Below are positions 1 to 7,564 of a stretch of 16,545 bases of DNA, piece after piece. Origin of the DNA: Streptosporangiaceae bacterium. GTDB taxonomy: Bacteria; Actinomycetota; Actinomycetes; Streptosporangiales; Streptosporangiaceae. The stretch spans positions 1-16,545 of the forward strand of contig JASHQP010000228.1 in assembly GCA_030039095.1 (NCBI GenBank). The letters are read 5' to 3'. Position 1 is the first letter of the stretch. Each line of letters starts with the position of its first letter. The translations under genes were made by a program, and so were the position numbers. The notes beneath the pieces are model-generated. The model was given only the letters and a program-made list of their open reading frames with translations, was not told the origin of the DNA and did not search any database.

Positions 1-1011
1 CGGCCCCGGGTCGTGGTGGCCTCGGTGCCGTACTGGAACATCCAGCAAGCGACGGCGGCCGTGCTGGCCAACCGGCGGGCTGTCACCGAGGTCTCACCCT
101 GGATCTACGGTCTCGACAGCTCCGGCCAGATCGCCACCCAGTACGGGCCCGGGCAGGCGGCGGCGGTCAGCGCCGACATCGGCAAGCTGCGCGCGGCGGG
201 CATGCGGATCGTGCCGAGCCTGGCGAACGTCACCGGCGGGCAGTGGTCCTACCGGCCGGTGGCCCGGATGCTGCACAGCCCGGAGCTGATGGCCCGGCAG
301 ATCGACGAGATCGTCCGGCTGGTCGAGGCGAACGACTACGCGGGCATCGACATCGACTACGAGCAGCTGCGGGCCGGTGACCGGCAGGACTTCACCGCGT
401 TCTGCGACGGCCTGGCAGCGGCCCTGCACGCCAGGGGAAAGCTGCTCTCGGTCGCGCTGTTCGCCAAGACCAGCGACGCGGGCGGCTCGCCGGCCAACGT
501 CGCGCAGGACTACCGCGCGATCGGCAAGGTCGCCGACCAGGTGCGGCTGATGGGCTACGACTACCACTGGGCCGGTTCCGCACCCGGCCCGATCGCACCG
601 GTCGGCTGGCTGCGCGACGTGCTGCGCTACGCCAAGACGCAGATCCCCGCCGGCAAGATCGTGCTCGGGATCCCGCTCTTCGGCTACGACTGGTCCGGCG
701 GACACGGTTCGGTCATCAGCTGGCTGCAGGCGCTCCGGCTATCGCGGGAGTACCACACTGCTCCGCGTTACGACACCCAGGCCCAGGCTCCGTGGTTCGG
801 CTACACCGACGCGGCGGGCCGCAAGCATACGGTGTGGTTCGAGAACGCGGCCAGCTCGCGGGCCAAGTTCGCCGTCGCCCAGGGCGCCGGGATCGGCGGC
901 GTCTACCTGTGGATGTTCGGCGACGAGGACACCGGCACCTGGGCCGCGCTGCGGCAGGTGCTGCCGGTCTCCGGGCCGCGCGCTGCGTCCCCGGCGAGGT
1001 CGTCGTCGTGA
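1..1011 (+). CDS. GH18-family glycoside hydrolase (5' truncated by window edge)
   Basis: This is a hydrolase of the GH18 chitinase / SleL-YaaH fold, expected to act on beta-1,4-linked N-acetylglucosamine polymers such as chitin, peptidoglycan or an exopolysaccharide. The frame is open to the first base of the window, so the N-terminus (and any signal peptide or other domain) lies outside. The GTG at 13 is only the first possible start inside the window. Counting from that GTG, the beta-4 strand carries D113-I-D115-Y-E117, the GH18 catalytic D-x-D-x-E with E117 as proton donor. MGYDYHWAG near residue 180 gives the substrate-assisting Tyr/Asp strand, and GGVYLWMFGDED near 296 gives the barrel-closing Trp strand. 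All key residues are present, so the enzyme looks active. The stop codon overlaps the next gene's ATG (TGATG), implying translational coupling with the glycosyltransferase. The exact substrate is unknown. Confidence 0.88.
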   Translation, partial: RPRVVVASVPYWNIQQATAAVLANRRAVTEVSPWIYGLDSSGQIATQYGPGQAAAVSADIGKLRAAGMRIVPSLANVTGGQWSYRPVARMLHSPELMARQIDEIVRLVEANDYAGIDIDYEQLRAGDRQDFTAFCDGLAAALHARGKLLSVALFAKTSDAGGSPANVAQDYRAIGKVADQVRLMGYDYHWAGSAPGPIAPVGWLRDVLRYAKTQIPAGKIVLGIPLFGYDWSGGHGSVISWLQALRLSREYHTAPRYDTQAQAPWFGYTDAAGRKHTVWFENAASSRAKFAVAQGAGIGGVYLWMFGDEDTGTWAALRQVLPVSGPRAASPARSSS

Positions 1012-2300
1012 TGCCGTGGTGGGCGCTCGCGATCTTGCTGCTCGGCGCGAACTTCGCGCTGTGGGGTGTGATCGGGCTGGTCAGGCTCGTCGAGTCGGGA
1101 ACGCGCCGGCCACGACCGCGTGCGGCCCTCGCGCCCGTGCCCGCCGCGTCCTCGCACGATGGCCAGCTCACCGTGGCCGATGTGGCCGTGCTGATCCCCG
1201 CGCACAACGAGGCACTGGTCATCGGGGAGAGCCTGCGCTCGATCATGGCCCTGGTGCCCCGGCAGAACGTGCACGTGGTGTCGGACGCCTCCACCGACGC
1301 GACGGCTGCGATCGCCCGGGGCGCGGGCGCCCGGGTGATCGAGACCGCGACGAACGTCGGCAAGGCCGGGGCCCTGCAAGAGGCCATCGAGCGGTTTGGC
1401 CTGGTCCGGCGCTTCGCACTGGTGATGCTGCTGGACGCCGACACCCGGGTGCAGCCGGGCTACTTCGCCGCGGCGCTGCCCATGTTCGCCAACCCCGACG
1501 TCGTCGCCGTGGCCGGCTGCGTGCGCACCGCCCGGGACCGCAAGCTGTCGCCCGGCGGGAACGTGCTCGTGGGCCACCGCACGAGGATCTACGCCGTCGG
1601 CCAGCGGGCGCTCAAGTTCGGCCAGACCTATTTGCGGTCCAACGCCACGCCGATCGTCCCGGGCTTCGCCAGCGTGTACCGGACCCGGGTGCTGCCGCAC
1701 ATCGAGATGAACCCGCCGGGGCTCGTCATCGAGGACTTCAACATGACGTTCGAGGTCTACCAGAAGCGGCTCGGCAAGGTCGGCTTCACCCTCGGCGCGG
1801 TCGCCGTCACCCAGGACCCGGACAACTTCGGTGACTACGTCCGGCAGACCAAGCGGTGGGCGGTCGGGCTCTGGCAGACGGTCCGGCGGCACCCGCCCCG
1901 GGCGAACCTGTTCACGGCCATGCTCGCGCTGCTGCTGCTGGAACTCGTCACCTCCAGTCTGCTGTTCGCGCTGCTTCCGTTCATCCTGCTGGTGCTCGCG
2001 GTGCCGGAACTGGCCGGGAACGCGGCCACCTGGCCCTGGTTCACCGGGACCTACCACGCCGTGTCCGCGCACGTGCGGCTGACCACCGTGCTGTTCGGCG
2101 TGCTGCTGCCCGACTACCTGCTCACCTGCGCGGTGGCGCTGATCGAGCGGCGGCCGCGGCTGCTGCTCGTCGGCGTGTTCTTCCCGGTCCTGCGGATCGT
2201 GGACGCCGCGATCGCCCTTTACTCGGTCCCGGTCGCCTGGCTCTCCCGGTCCTCCGGCCGCTGGAAGAGCCCGGCCCGCCGCGCGCCCGCGCGCTCCTGA
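1011..2300 (+). CDS. Processive family 2 glycosyltransferase, membrane-bound
   Basis: This 429-residue GT2 enzyme (GT-A fold) should polymerise a sugar from a nucleotide donor at the cytoplasmic face and may export it. An N-terminal membrane segment (about residues 3-25) precedes the catalytic domain. That domain has IPAHNEA at 62-68, SDASTD at 91-96 (UDP binding), D142-A-D144 (metal), E241-D242 (catalytic base region) and Q279-x-x-R282-W283, the signature of processive synthases such as PgaC, NodC and cellulose or hyaluronan synthase. Two or three more membrane segments follow (about 303-335, 350-375 and 385-410). I chose the ATG at 1011, which overlaps the upstream TGA by one base. A GTG directly before it (1008) is possible, but reading further upstream would cover the GH18 gene. 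Neighbouring the GH18 hydrolase, it resembles poly-N-acetylglucosamine-type loci, but the polymer is not proven. Confidence 0.9.
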   Translation: MPWWALAILLLGANFALWGVIGLVRLVESGTRRPRPRAALAPVPAASSHDGQLTVADVAVLIPAHNEALVIGESLRSIMALVPRQNVHVVSDASTDATAAIARGAGARVIETATNVGKAGALQEAIERFGLVRRFALVMLLDADTRVQPGYFAAALPMFANPDVVAVAGCVRTARDRKLSPGGNVLVGHRTRIYAVGQRALKFGQTYLRSNATPIVPGFASVYRTRVLPHIEMNPPGLVIEDFNMTFEVYQKRLGKVGFTLGAVAVTQDPDNFGDYVRQTKRWAVGLWQTVRRHPPRANLFTAMLALLLLELVTSSLLFALLPFILLVLAVPELAGNAATWPWFTGTYHAVSAHVRLTTVLFGVLLPDYLLTCAVALIERRPRLLLVGVFFPVLRIVDAAIALYSVPVAWLSRSSGRWKSPARRAPARS

Positions 2301-2381
2301 CCACCGCCGCGAAGGCCGGGCAGAGCCCATCACGGCGCCCATCACCGTGTGCAGGTCCGGCCGCTCGTCTGGCTGCCCTCC

Positions 2382-2404
2382 GGCTGGCCGGTCACGGGCC
2401 AGCC
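2382..2404. terminator. Hairpin between convergent genes, candidate bidirectional terminator
   Basis: A perfect 8-bp inverted repeat, GGCTGGCC and GGCCAGCC, flanks a 7-nt loop in the 148-nt gap between the convergent glycosyltransferase and flavoprotein genes. There is no T-tract, as is common for actinobacterial terminators. The position supports termination from both sides. Function is inferred. Confidence 0.5.
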
Positions 2405-2448
2405 ACTGACCCCCGTTCCCGGCAGCAGCATCCCGCTCAGCTGATGAC

Positions 2449-4911
2449 CTACATCTGGATCCGCTCGTTCCGCGGGTCATACATCGGGCGCAGGGACACG
2501 GCGGCCGGGTAGAGCGCGTCCCCGATCTGCACGGTCCACTCGCCGGCGTCCAGGTAGGCCTGGCTGATGGGCTCGTCCGCATCGATCATCGCCAGCCCGA
2601 CCGCGCCGCCGAGGGTGAACCCGTAGGACGCGGAGCGGATGTACCCGGCGGGCCTGCCGTCGCGGCGGACGACCTCGGCGTGGAACATGAGCGGCTCGGG
2701 ATCGGTCAGCAGCACCTGGACCAGCCGCCGGGTCAGCGGACCGCGCGCCTTCTGGGCTGCCACCGCGTCGCGGCCGATGAAGCCGCCGGGCTTGTCCAGC
2801 GCGACCGCGAAGCCGAGGCCCGCCTCGAGCACGGTGTCGGTGTTGTCGATGTCGTGGCCGTAGTCGCGGTAGCCCTTCTCCATCCGCAGGCTGGCGAGGG
2901 CCTTGAGGCCGGCGTGGCGCAGCCCCACCGCCCGCCCGGCCGACACCAGCCGGTCGTACACGTGCACCGCCTGCTCGGCCGGGATGTACAGCTCGTACCC
3001 CAGCTCGCCCAGGTAGGTGATCCGGATGCAGAGCACCCGGGCGAACCCGATGTCGATCTCTTTCGCCGCCCGGAACGGGAACGCCTCGCTGGACACGTCC
3101 GCGGAGGTCACCGTGGCGAGCAGCTCCCGCGACCGCGGGCCCTGGATGTTCAGTTGCGCGTAGCCCGAGGTCACGTCGCTGACGAAGGCGTGGGCGTCGC
3201 CGATGTGGCGGCGCAGCCAGGTCTCCGCGTGCCGGTGGGCGGTGTCGGAGGCGACGACCCAGAACCGGTCGTCGGCCAGCTTGGTCACCGTGAGGTCGGC
3301 CTCCAGCGTGCCGGCGGGATTGAGCCACTGGGTGTAGGTGATCCGGCCGGGCGGGCCGTCGACCCGGTTCGCCGAGACCCGCTCCAGCACCCGCCCGGCG
3401 TCGCGGCCCTGCACGGCGAACTTGGCCATGAAGGCCATGTCCATCACGATCACGCCGGTGCGCGTGGCGTGATGCTCGGCCTCCCAGTAGCCGAACCAGT
3501 CCGGCCGCCCCCACGACAGCGGGCCGGCCTCCGGCTCGGCGCCCTCGGGCGCGTACCAGTCCGCGCCTTCCCAGCCGCTGACGTCGCGGAAGTAGGCTCG
3601 CTGCGCCACCAGCCGCGCGTGCACCGGCGACACCTTCGCGCCGCGGGCCGTCCGCACCGGCCGGCCCGGGTAGTGGGTCTGGTACACGAGGCCCAGCGAC
3701 TCGACAGTGCGGGTCGCCCGGTACTCGGGGTTGGCCTGGTAGCGGTGCAGCCGGTCGATATTGATGCCGGTCACGTCGATGTCAGGACGCCCGTCGGCGA
3801 TCCACTGCGCGACCGCACGGCCGACCCCGCCGCCGGTCAGGATGCCGATCGAGTTCAGCCCGGCGGCGACGAAGTAATTCTTCAGCTCCGGCGCTTCGCC
3901 GACGATGGGCTGCAGGTCCGGGGTGAAGCTTTCCGGGCCGCAGAACAGCTTCTTGATCCCGGTCTGCTCGACCACCGGCACCCGGGAGATCGTGTGCTCC
4001 AGGTACGGCGCCATCCGGTCCCAGTCGGGGGTGATCTCGCCGAACGAGAAGCCCACCGGGACCCCGGCTACCCGCCACGGCGCGCAGACCGGCTCGAACA
4101 GGCCGAGCATCAGCCCGCCGCCCTCCTCACGGTAGTAGCCGTAGTTGGCGGGGTCCTCCAGCACCGGCCAGCTGCCGTCCACCCCCTCGATCGGCTCGGT
4201 CAGCAGGTAGTAGTGCTCCGCGGCCTGCAGCGGGATGCTCACCCCGGCCAGCTCGCCCAGTTCCCGCGCCCACATGCCGGCGCAGTTGACCACGTACTCG
4301 GCCTCGACGTCGCCGCGCGTGGTGCGGACTCCGGTGACGGCGCCGCCGTGGCGCAGGAAGCCGGTGACGGCGACGCCCTCGATGATCCGGGCGCCCTTCA
4401 TCCGGGCGCCTCTGGCCAGCGACATCGTCACGTCGACCGGGTTGACCCTGCCGTCGGCGGGGATGTAGAAGCCGGCCAGCACGTCGTCGACCCGGGCCAG
4501 CGGGAACAGGCTGGCGACCTCGCCCGGCGAGATCTCGTGCACCTCCACGCCACACAGCCGGTTGAACGCGGCAACCCGCCGGTACTCCTCCAGCCGGCCC
4601 GGCTCGATGGCGAGCTCGATCAGCCCGCACTGCTTCAGGCCGGTCGCGAGGCCGGTCTCCGCCTCCAGCCTCGCGTAGAGATCCCAGGTGTACCTCCGCA
4701 GCTCGGTCGACGTCTGCGAGGTCGAGCCGAAGGTGGCCATCAGCCCGGCAGCGTGCCAGGTGGTGCCGGAGGTCAGCCGGTCGCGTTCCAGCAGCAGCAC
4801 CTCGCCGAACCCCAGGTGCGCGAGGTGGTAGGCGACCGAGGTGCCGATCACGCCACCACCGATGACGACGACACGGGCACGGTCAGGAAGGGCAACGTCA
4901 GACGCGTTCAT
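2449..4911 (-). CDS. Dimethylglycine/sarcosine dehydrogenase-like flavoprotein with GcvT domain
   Basis: This 820-residue protein has the full architecture of the dimethylglycine dehydrogenase/oxidase family. An N-terminal FAD-binding DAO domain (about 13-370) is followed by an FAO_M linker (about 372-427), a GcvT folate-binding domain (about 430-710) and a GcvT C-terminal barrel (about 720-810). The dinucleotide motif is G18-x-G20-x-x-G23 with E42 at the end of strand 2. WHAAG places H53 where family members attach FAD covalently through histidine. Known members oxidatively demethylate dimethylglycine or sarcosine and pass the one-carbon unit to tetrahydrofolate. The substrate here cannot be fixed, because many actinobacterial paralogues are uncharacterised. 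ATG at 4911 is preceded by GGAG at 10 nt. It lies 81 nt downstream of, and codirectional with, the quinone oxidoreductase gene, so the two may be cotranscribed. No glyA, folD or purU neighbour is visible. Confidence 0.9.
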   Translation of the reverse strand: MNASDVALPDRARVVVIGGGVIGTSVAYHLAHLGFGEVLLLERDRLTSGTTWHAAGLMATFGSTSQTSTELRRYTWDLYARLEAETGLATGLKQCGLIELAIEPGRLEEYRRVAAFNRLCGVEVHEISPGEVASLFPLARVDDVLAGFYIPADGRVNPVDVTMSLARGARMKGARIIEGVAVTGFLRHGGAVTGVRTTRGDVEAEYVVNCAGMWARELGELAGVSIPLQAAEHYYLLTEPIEGVDGSWPVLEDPANYGYYREEGGGLMLGLFEPVCAPWRVAGVPVGFSFGEITPDWDRMAPYLEHTISRVPVVEQTGIKKLFCGPESFTPDLQPIVGEAPELKNYFVAAGLNSIGILTGGGVGRAVAQWIADGRPDIDVTGINIDRLHRYQANPEYRATRTVESLGLVYQTHYPGRPVRTARGAKVSPVHARLVAQRAYFRDVSGWEGADWYAPEGAEPEAGPLSWGRPDWFGYWEAEHHATRTGVIVMDMAFMAKFAVQGRDAGRVLERVSANRVDGPPGRITYTQWLNPAGTLEADLTVTKLADDRFWVVASDTAHRHAETWLRRHIGDAHAFVSDVTSGYAQLNIQGPRSRELLATVTSADVSSEAFPFRAAKEIDIGFARVLCIRITYLGELGYELYIPAEQAVHVYDRLVSAGRAVGLRHAGLKALASLRMEKGYRDYGHDIDNTDTVLEAGLGFAVALDKPGGFIGRDAVAAQKARGPLTRRLVQVLLTDPEPLMFHAEVVRRDGRPAGYIRSASYGFTLGGAVGLAMIDADEPISQAYLDAGEWTVQIGDALYPAAVSLRPMYDPRNERIQM

Positions 4912-4931
4912 CCGGGCAGATCTCCATAAGA

Positions 4932-4961
4932 CTGGCGGTCAGCATCCCCACAGACTGCCAG
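4932..4961. repeat. Imperfect inverted repeat upstream of the flavoprotein gene
   Basis: CTGGCGGTC and GACTGCCAG (8 of 9 positions complementary, 12-nt loop) lie in the 81-nt gap between the oxidoreductase stop and the flavoprotein ATG. It could be an intercistronic RNA hairpin or an operator. I found no convincing promoter beside it, which fits read-through from the upstream gene. Confidence 0.35.
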
Positions 4962-4992
4962 GGTCCGCCGGCCGCCCGGCATCCACCCCGTC

Positions 4993-5955
4993 TCACGGCT
5001 GTGGGGTGAGGACGATCCGATGGGATGCGCCGGTGTCGGCCCACGCCTGCTCGACGTCGGCAAGCGGCACGGCCCTGGCGTCGACGTCGATCCTGCCCGC
5101 GGTGATCGCCTCGGCCAGGGCCGGAAGCTCGGCGAGGTACTCGTGCCCACCGACCGATCCCTGGCCGCTGCCGATGACCGTCAGCCGGGCTGCGCGCAGC
5201 GCGGCCGACGGGATCGCCGCGGTCGGGCCGGCGACAGAGCCGATCTGGACCCAGGTGAGCGGCTTACCCCGGTCGGCGCGGGCGCTGATGATGGCGGCCA
5301 TCGCGGCGGCTGCGGGCTCACCCCACAGGTAGTCGAGCACCACGTCCACGTCGCTCGCGATCTCGCCGATCCGCCTGGCAGCGACGTCGAGTTCGGCGTC
5401 GAGCGACACGGTTTCGGCCGCTCCGGCCGCTCGGAGCCCGGCCGCCACCCCGGCGTGAAGCCGCCCCGCGACGACGACCCGGCTCGCGCCCAGCAGCTTC
5501 GCGACCTGGACGGCGATCTGACCGGCATTGCCGGCGCCGAGCACGAGCACGCTCTGCCCGGCCTGGAACTGGACCCGCTGGCGCAGCGCCACCCAGGATG
5601 CCATCGCCGGGTTCATCGCGGCTGCCACCGCGACGGGGTCGGTGTCCTCGGGCAGGACCACGCTGCGGCGCGCGTCGATGACGGTCCGCTCGGCCATGGA
5701 GCCGAGAGTCGTGTCGTCCAGGGCGAAATAGCGAAGCGCGCCGTCGCTGCCGCGCCCCACGCCGTCGACCCCGGGTACCAGCGGCAGCTCGCCGGTGCTG
5801 GTGTAGTGCGACCCGTTGGCTTGCGACCGGACGCGCGGATGGAGCCCGGCCGCGAGCACATCGACGACGATTTCGCCGTCACCGGCCGGTGCTGGGTCGG
5901 GGAAGTCCCCGTAGCTGGGCGGTGCATTGAATGCTGAAACGACTGCGGCTTTCAT
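4993..5955 (-). CDS. Zinc-free medium-chain dehydrogenase/reductase (quinone oxidoreductase-like)
   Basis: This 320-residue MDR-superfamily NAD(P)H-dependent oxidoreductase has an N-terminal GroES-like domain and a Rossmann domain with G140-A-G-N-A-G145, followed by a strand ending VVVAGR, whose Arg suggests NADPH preference. It lacks the catalytic-zinc ligands of alcohol dehydrogenases: AAGLHPR at 35-41 has no Cys, and the usual GHE motif reads PGVDGVG. It therefore groups with quinone oxidoreductases and enoyl reductases. The start is decided by the ribosome site: TTGGAGG is 5 nt from the ATG at 5955 but only 2 nt from the in-frame ATG at 5958, so MKAAVV is preferred over MMKAAVV. Longer in-frame readings would run through the divergent marR gene. 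It is divergent from the MarR gene, whose predicted operators cover this gene's promoter. The true substrate is unknown. Confidence 0.88.
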   Translation of the reverse strand: MKAAVVSAFNAPPSYGDFPDPAPAGDGEIVVDVLAAGLHPRVRSQANGSHYTSTGELPLVPGVDGVGRGSDGALRYFALDDTTLGSMAERTVIDARRSVVLPEDTDPVAVAAAMNPAMASWVALRQRVQFQAGQSVLVLGAGNAGQIAVQVAKLLGASRVVVAGRLHAGVAAGLRAAGAAETVSLDAELDVAARRIGEIASDVDVVLDYLWGEPAAAAMAAIISARADRGKPLTWVQIGSVAGPTAAIPSAALRAARLTVIGSGQGSVGGHEYLAELPALAEAITAGRIDVDARAVPLADVEQAWADTGASHRIVLTPQP

Positions 5956-5970
5956 CATGACCTCCAAGAT

Positions 5971-5989
5971 TAGTTTGTAATACCAACGA
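5971..5989. promoter_or_regulatory. Operator-like palindrome 1 (MarR site candidate)
   Basis: TAGTTTGTAATACCAACGA is a degenerate copy of the palindrome at 5993-6011: 13 of the 19 positions are the same, including the block AATACCAAC. Its internal symmetry pairs 7 of 9 positions. It lies just downstream of the predicted -10 of the leftward promoter, across the likely transcription start, where a bound repressor would block initiation. Binding by the adjacent MarR protein is inferred. Confidence 0.65.
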
Positions 5990-6017
5990 GAATAGTTGTG
6001 AATACCAACTAGGTCAA
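5989..6017 (-). promoter_or_regulatory. Promoter of the quinone oxidoreductase gene
   Basis: On the minus strand, TTGACC (6017-6012) and TATTCT (5994-5989) are separated by exactly 17 bp, close to the housekeeping sigma consensus. The start would fall near 5982, giving a leader of about 27 nt that carries the GGAGG ribosome site. Operator 2 overlies the spacer and operator 1 overlies the start region. Predicted from sequence only. Confidence 0.65.
5993..6011. promoter_or_regulatory. Operator-like palindrome 2 (MarR site candidate)
   Basis: TAGTTGTGAATACCAACTA has perfect 6-bp arms TAGTTG/CAACTA around a 7-bp centre, typical in size for MarR-family operators. It starts 22 bp after palindrome 1, about two helical turns, so two dimers would sit on the same DNA face. 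It fills the spacer of the leftward promoter and overlaps the -35 of the rightward promoter, predicting joint control and autoregulation. Confidence 0.72.
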
Positions 6018-6031
6018 GTAGGCTCCCTGCA
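5996..6031 (+). promoter_or_regulatory. Promoter of the MarR gene, predicted leaderless start
   Basis: TTGTGA (5996-6001), a 17-bp spacer and TAGGCT (6019-6024, fitting the actinobacterial TAnnnT) would start transcription 6-7 nt downstream, on the A of the ATG at 6031. No Shine-Dalgarno sequence precedes this ATG, which fits a leaderless mRNA. The -35 lies inside operator 2. Confidence 0.5.
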
Positions 6032-6477
6032 TGGCACCCACCGATTCGGAAGCCGCGCCGGCCGCAGCCAGCCAGCAGGAGCTGATCGATGCCCTCGTCA
6101 TGACGTCGTTCGCCACCATGGCCGTGCTCAACAGGATCGCCGCCGAGCACGACCTCTCCCTGACCCAGCTGCGTATGCTCGCCATCCTCCGCGACCGGCG
6201 CATCAAGATGGGCGAGCTGACGAACTACCTCGGCCTGGACAAGTCGACCGTCTCCGGCCTGGTCGACCGCGCCGAGAAGCGGGGCCTCCTGCAGCGCGCG
6301 CCCAACCCGCACGACGGCCGCGGCGTGGACGTGTTCCTCGCGCCGAGCGGGATGCGGCTAGCCGAACGCGGCGTAGCCGAGGTCGCACGGTCCCTGTCGC
6401 CCATGACCGGCGCGCTCACCCCGGCCGAGGGCCGCCGTCTGGCGGCGCTGCTCGAGCGCATGCTCTCTCGCCGCTGA
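6031..6477 (+). CDS. MarR-family transcriptional regulator
   Basis: This 148-residue protein has the length and layout of MarR regulators: dimerisation helices at both ends and a winged helix-turn-helix at about 60-103. The recognition region reads MGELTNYLGLDKSTVSGLVDR, and the wing carries the family D95-x-R97 signature. It contains no cysteine, so thiol oxidation sensing (OhrR-type or QorR-like) is excluded; control by a small ligand is more likely. It is divergent from the quinone oxidoreductase gene, with two palindromes in the 75-bp shared spacer, so it probably represses that gene (and perhaps the downstream flavoprotein gene) and itself. The start at 6031 has no ribosome site but a well-placed -10, as expected for leaderless translation. 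Confidence 0.92.
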   Translation: MAPTDSEAAPAAASQQELIDALVMTSFATMAVLNRIAAEHDLSLTQLRMLAILRDRRIKMGELTNYLGLDKSTVSGLVDRAEKRGLLQRAPNPHDGRGVDVFLAPSGMRLAERGVAEVARSLSPMTGALTPAEGRRLAALLERMLSRR

Positions 6478-6516
6478 CCTCTCACTGCCGGCCCGCTTCC
6501 GGTGCGGCGGCTCCGG

Positions 6517-7560
6517 CTAGGCCGCCGGGGCGCCGACGGCGGACGCGAGCACCCGGCGGAATTCCACCGAGATCCGGTCGGCCCTGGTGTGCAGCTCGGC
6601 CGCCGGGTCGAGCGGGAACTCCAGGCCGGACAGCGCCCGCCGCTGCAGGTCCAGGTCCTCCTCGAAGATCGTCATCTCGTACTTTGCCGCGCTGTCCGCC
6701 TGTTCCGGGTCGGCCAGGCCAGGACCGGTCACGGTCTGGTATACGGCACAGGTCCGCTCGTCCTCTGGCGCGACGACGAACGTGAGGAACTGCCACCCCT
6801 CGGCGTCGAGGAACTCCAGCAGCAGGGTCGCGGCCAGCGGTGCCTGGTACCGGTACGTCATCCGGCGCTGCTGGACCGCGGGCCGGGAACCGTCGCGGAC
6901 GGCCGGGTCGGTGAGGTTCGTGAACGTGTGCTCGCGGACCGCGGTGAACCCCAGGCCGCGGCGAGCGACGTCCGCACGCGGGATGGGCTCCGGGCCCGCG
7001 CCGCCGATCGTGGCGGCGTGCACGAACGGCAGGTGCGCCTCGTCAAGGAAGTTGTCGATCAGCATCGCCGCGTTGGCCTGCACCCGCAGCACCGGGAGCC
7101 GCACGGTCGCGACGGCATCGCCGCCCAGCGTCCCGCCGGGCTCCAGGTCCGGCAGCGGGGCGCGCGGCGGCAGCGGGGCCAGCCAGACCAGGCCGTCACG
7201 CTCGGTGACCTCGGCCGGGCGGTGCAGCGCGGCGCGCGCCGGGATCTGCGCGGCGTCCCCCAGCGCCGGGATGTCCACGCACCGGCCGTCGGCGGTGAAC
7301 CGCCAGCCGTGATACATGCACCGGAGCGTGCCGTCGCTGACGGATCCCGCCGACAGCCGGGCCCGCCGGTGCGGGCACGCGTCGGCGAACGCCACGACAG
7401 TGCCGCCGATGCGGGCCAGCGCCCAGCCCTGGCCCGCCAGCCGGACGGCGACCGGCTCCTCGCCAACGTCGCAAGACAGCGCCACCGGATGCCAGAACTC
7501 CGCCAGCGCCGGGTGCGCATTCGTGAACTCCCCAGCCGACATATCCCTATCATCACCCAT
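6517..7560 (-). CDS. Rieske non-haem iron oxygenase, VanA-like
   Basis: This 347-residue oxygenase component has an N-terminal Rieske [2Fe-2S] domain with C62-P-H64 and C81-x-x-H84 (16 residues between). Its C-terminal catalytic domain has the mononuclear iron site in D173-E-A-H176-L-P-F-V-H181; D173 is the residue that usually bridges electron flow between subunits. A late FEEDLDLQ segment resembles the position of the third iron ligand. The NFLDEAHLPFVH pattern resembles vanillate O-demethylase VanA and related monooxygenases, so O- or N-demethylation or hydroxylation of an aromatic or similar compound is likely. No reductase or ferredoxin partner is encoded in the window. I chose ATG at 7560, with GGAG 9 nt upstream; an alternative is the ATG at 7542. 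It lies 67 nt downstream of the alpha/beta hydrolase on the same strand. It ends tail-to-tail with marR, 39 nt apart. Confidence 0.9.
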   Translation of the reverse strand: MGDDRDMSAGEFTNAHPALAEFWHPVALSCDVGEEPVAVRLAGQGWALARIGGTVVAFADACPHRRARLSAGSVSDGTLRCMYHGWRFTADGRCVDIPALGDAAQIPARAALHRPAEVTERDGLVWLAPLPPRAPLPDLEPGGTLGGDAVATVRLPVLRVQANAAMLIDNFLDEAHLPFVHAATIGGAGPEPIPRADVARRGLGFTAVREHTFTNLTDPAVRDGSRPAVQQRRMTYRYQAPLAATLLLEFLDAEGWQFLTFVVAPEDERTCAVYQTVTGPGLADPEQADSAAKYEMTIFEEDLDLQRRALSGLEFPLDPAAELHTRADRISVEFRRVLASAVGAPAA

Positions 7561-7564
7561 GCCC

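Noticed and set aside
903..2582. Long leftward reading frame (559 codons) opposite the GH18 and glycosyltransferase genes
   Set aside because: It spans two well-supported genes and the intergenic terminator, and has biased composition without domains.
2680..4929. Very long rightward reading frame (749 codons) opposite the flavoprotein gene
   Set aside because: It is antisense to a gene with complete family motifs. Its translation is low-complexity Arg/Gly/Pro/Val/Asp with no motif, as expected from third-position GC bias.
5956..6312. N-terminal extension of the quinone oxidoreductase
   Set aside because: It would read antisense through marR and the operator region, whereas GGAGG directly precedes the internal ATG where MDR homology begins.
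6031..6477. OhrR/QorR-like redox-sensing regulator
   Set aside because: The protein contains no cysteine, so thiol-based sensing is impossible.
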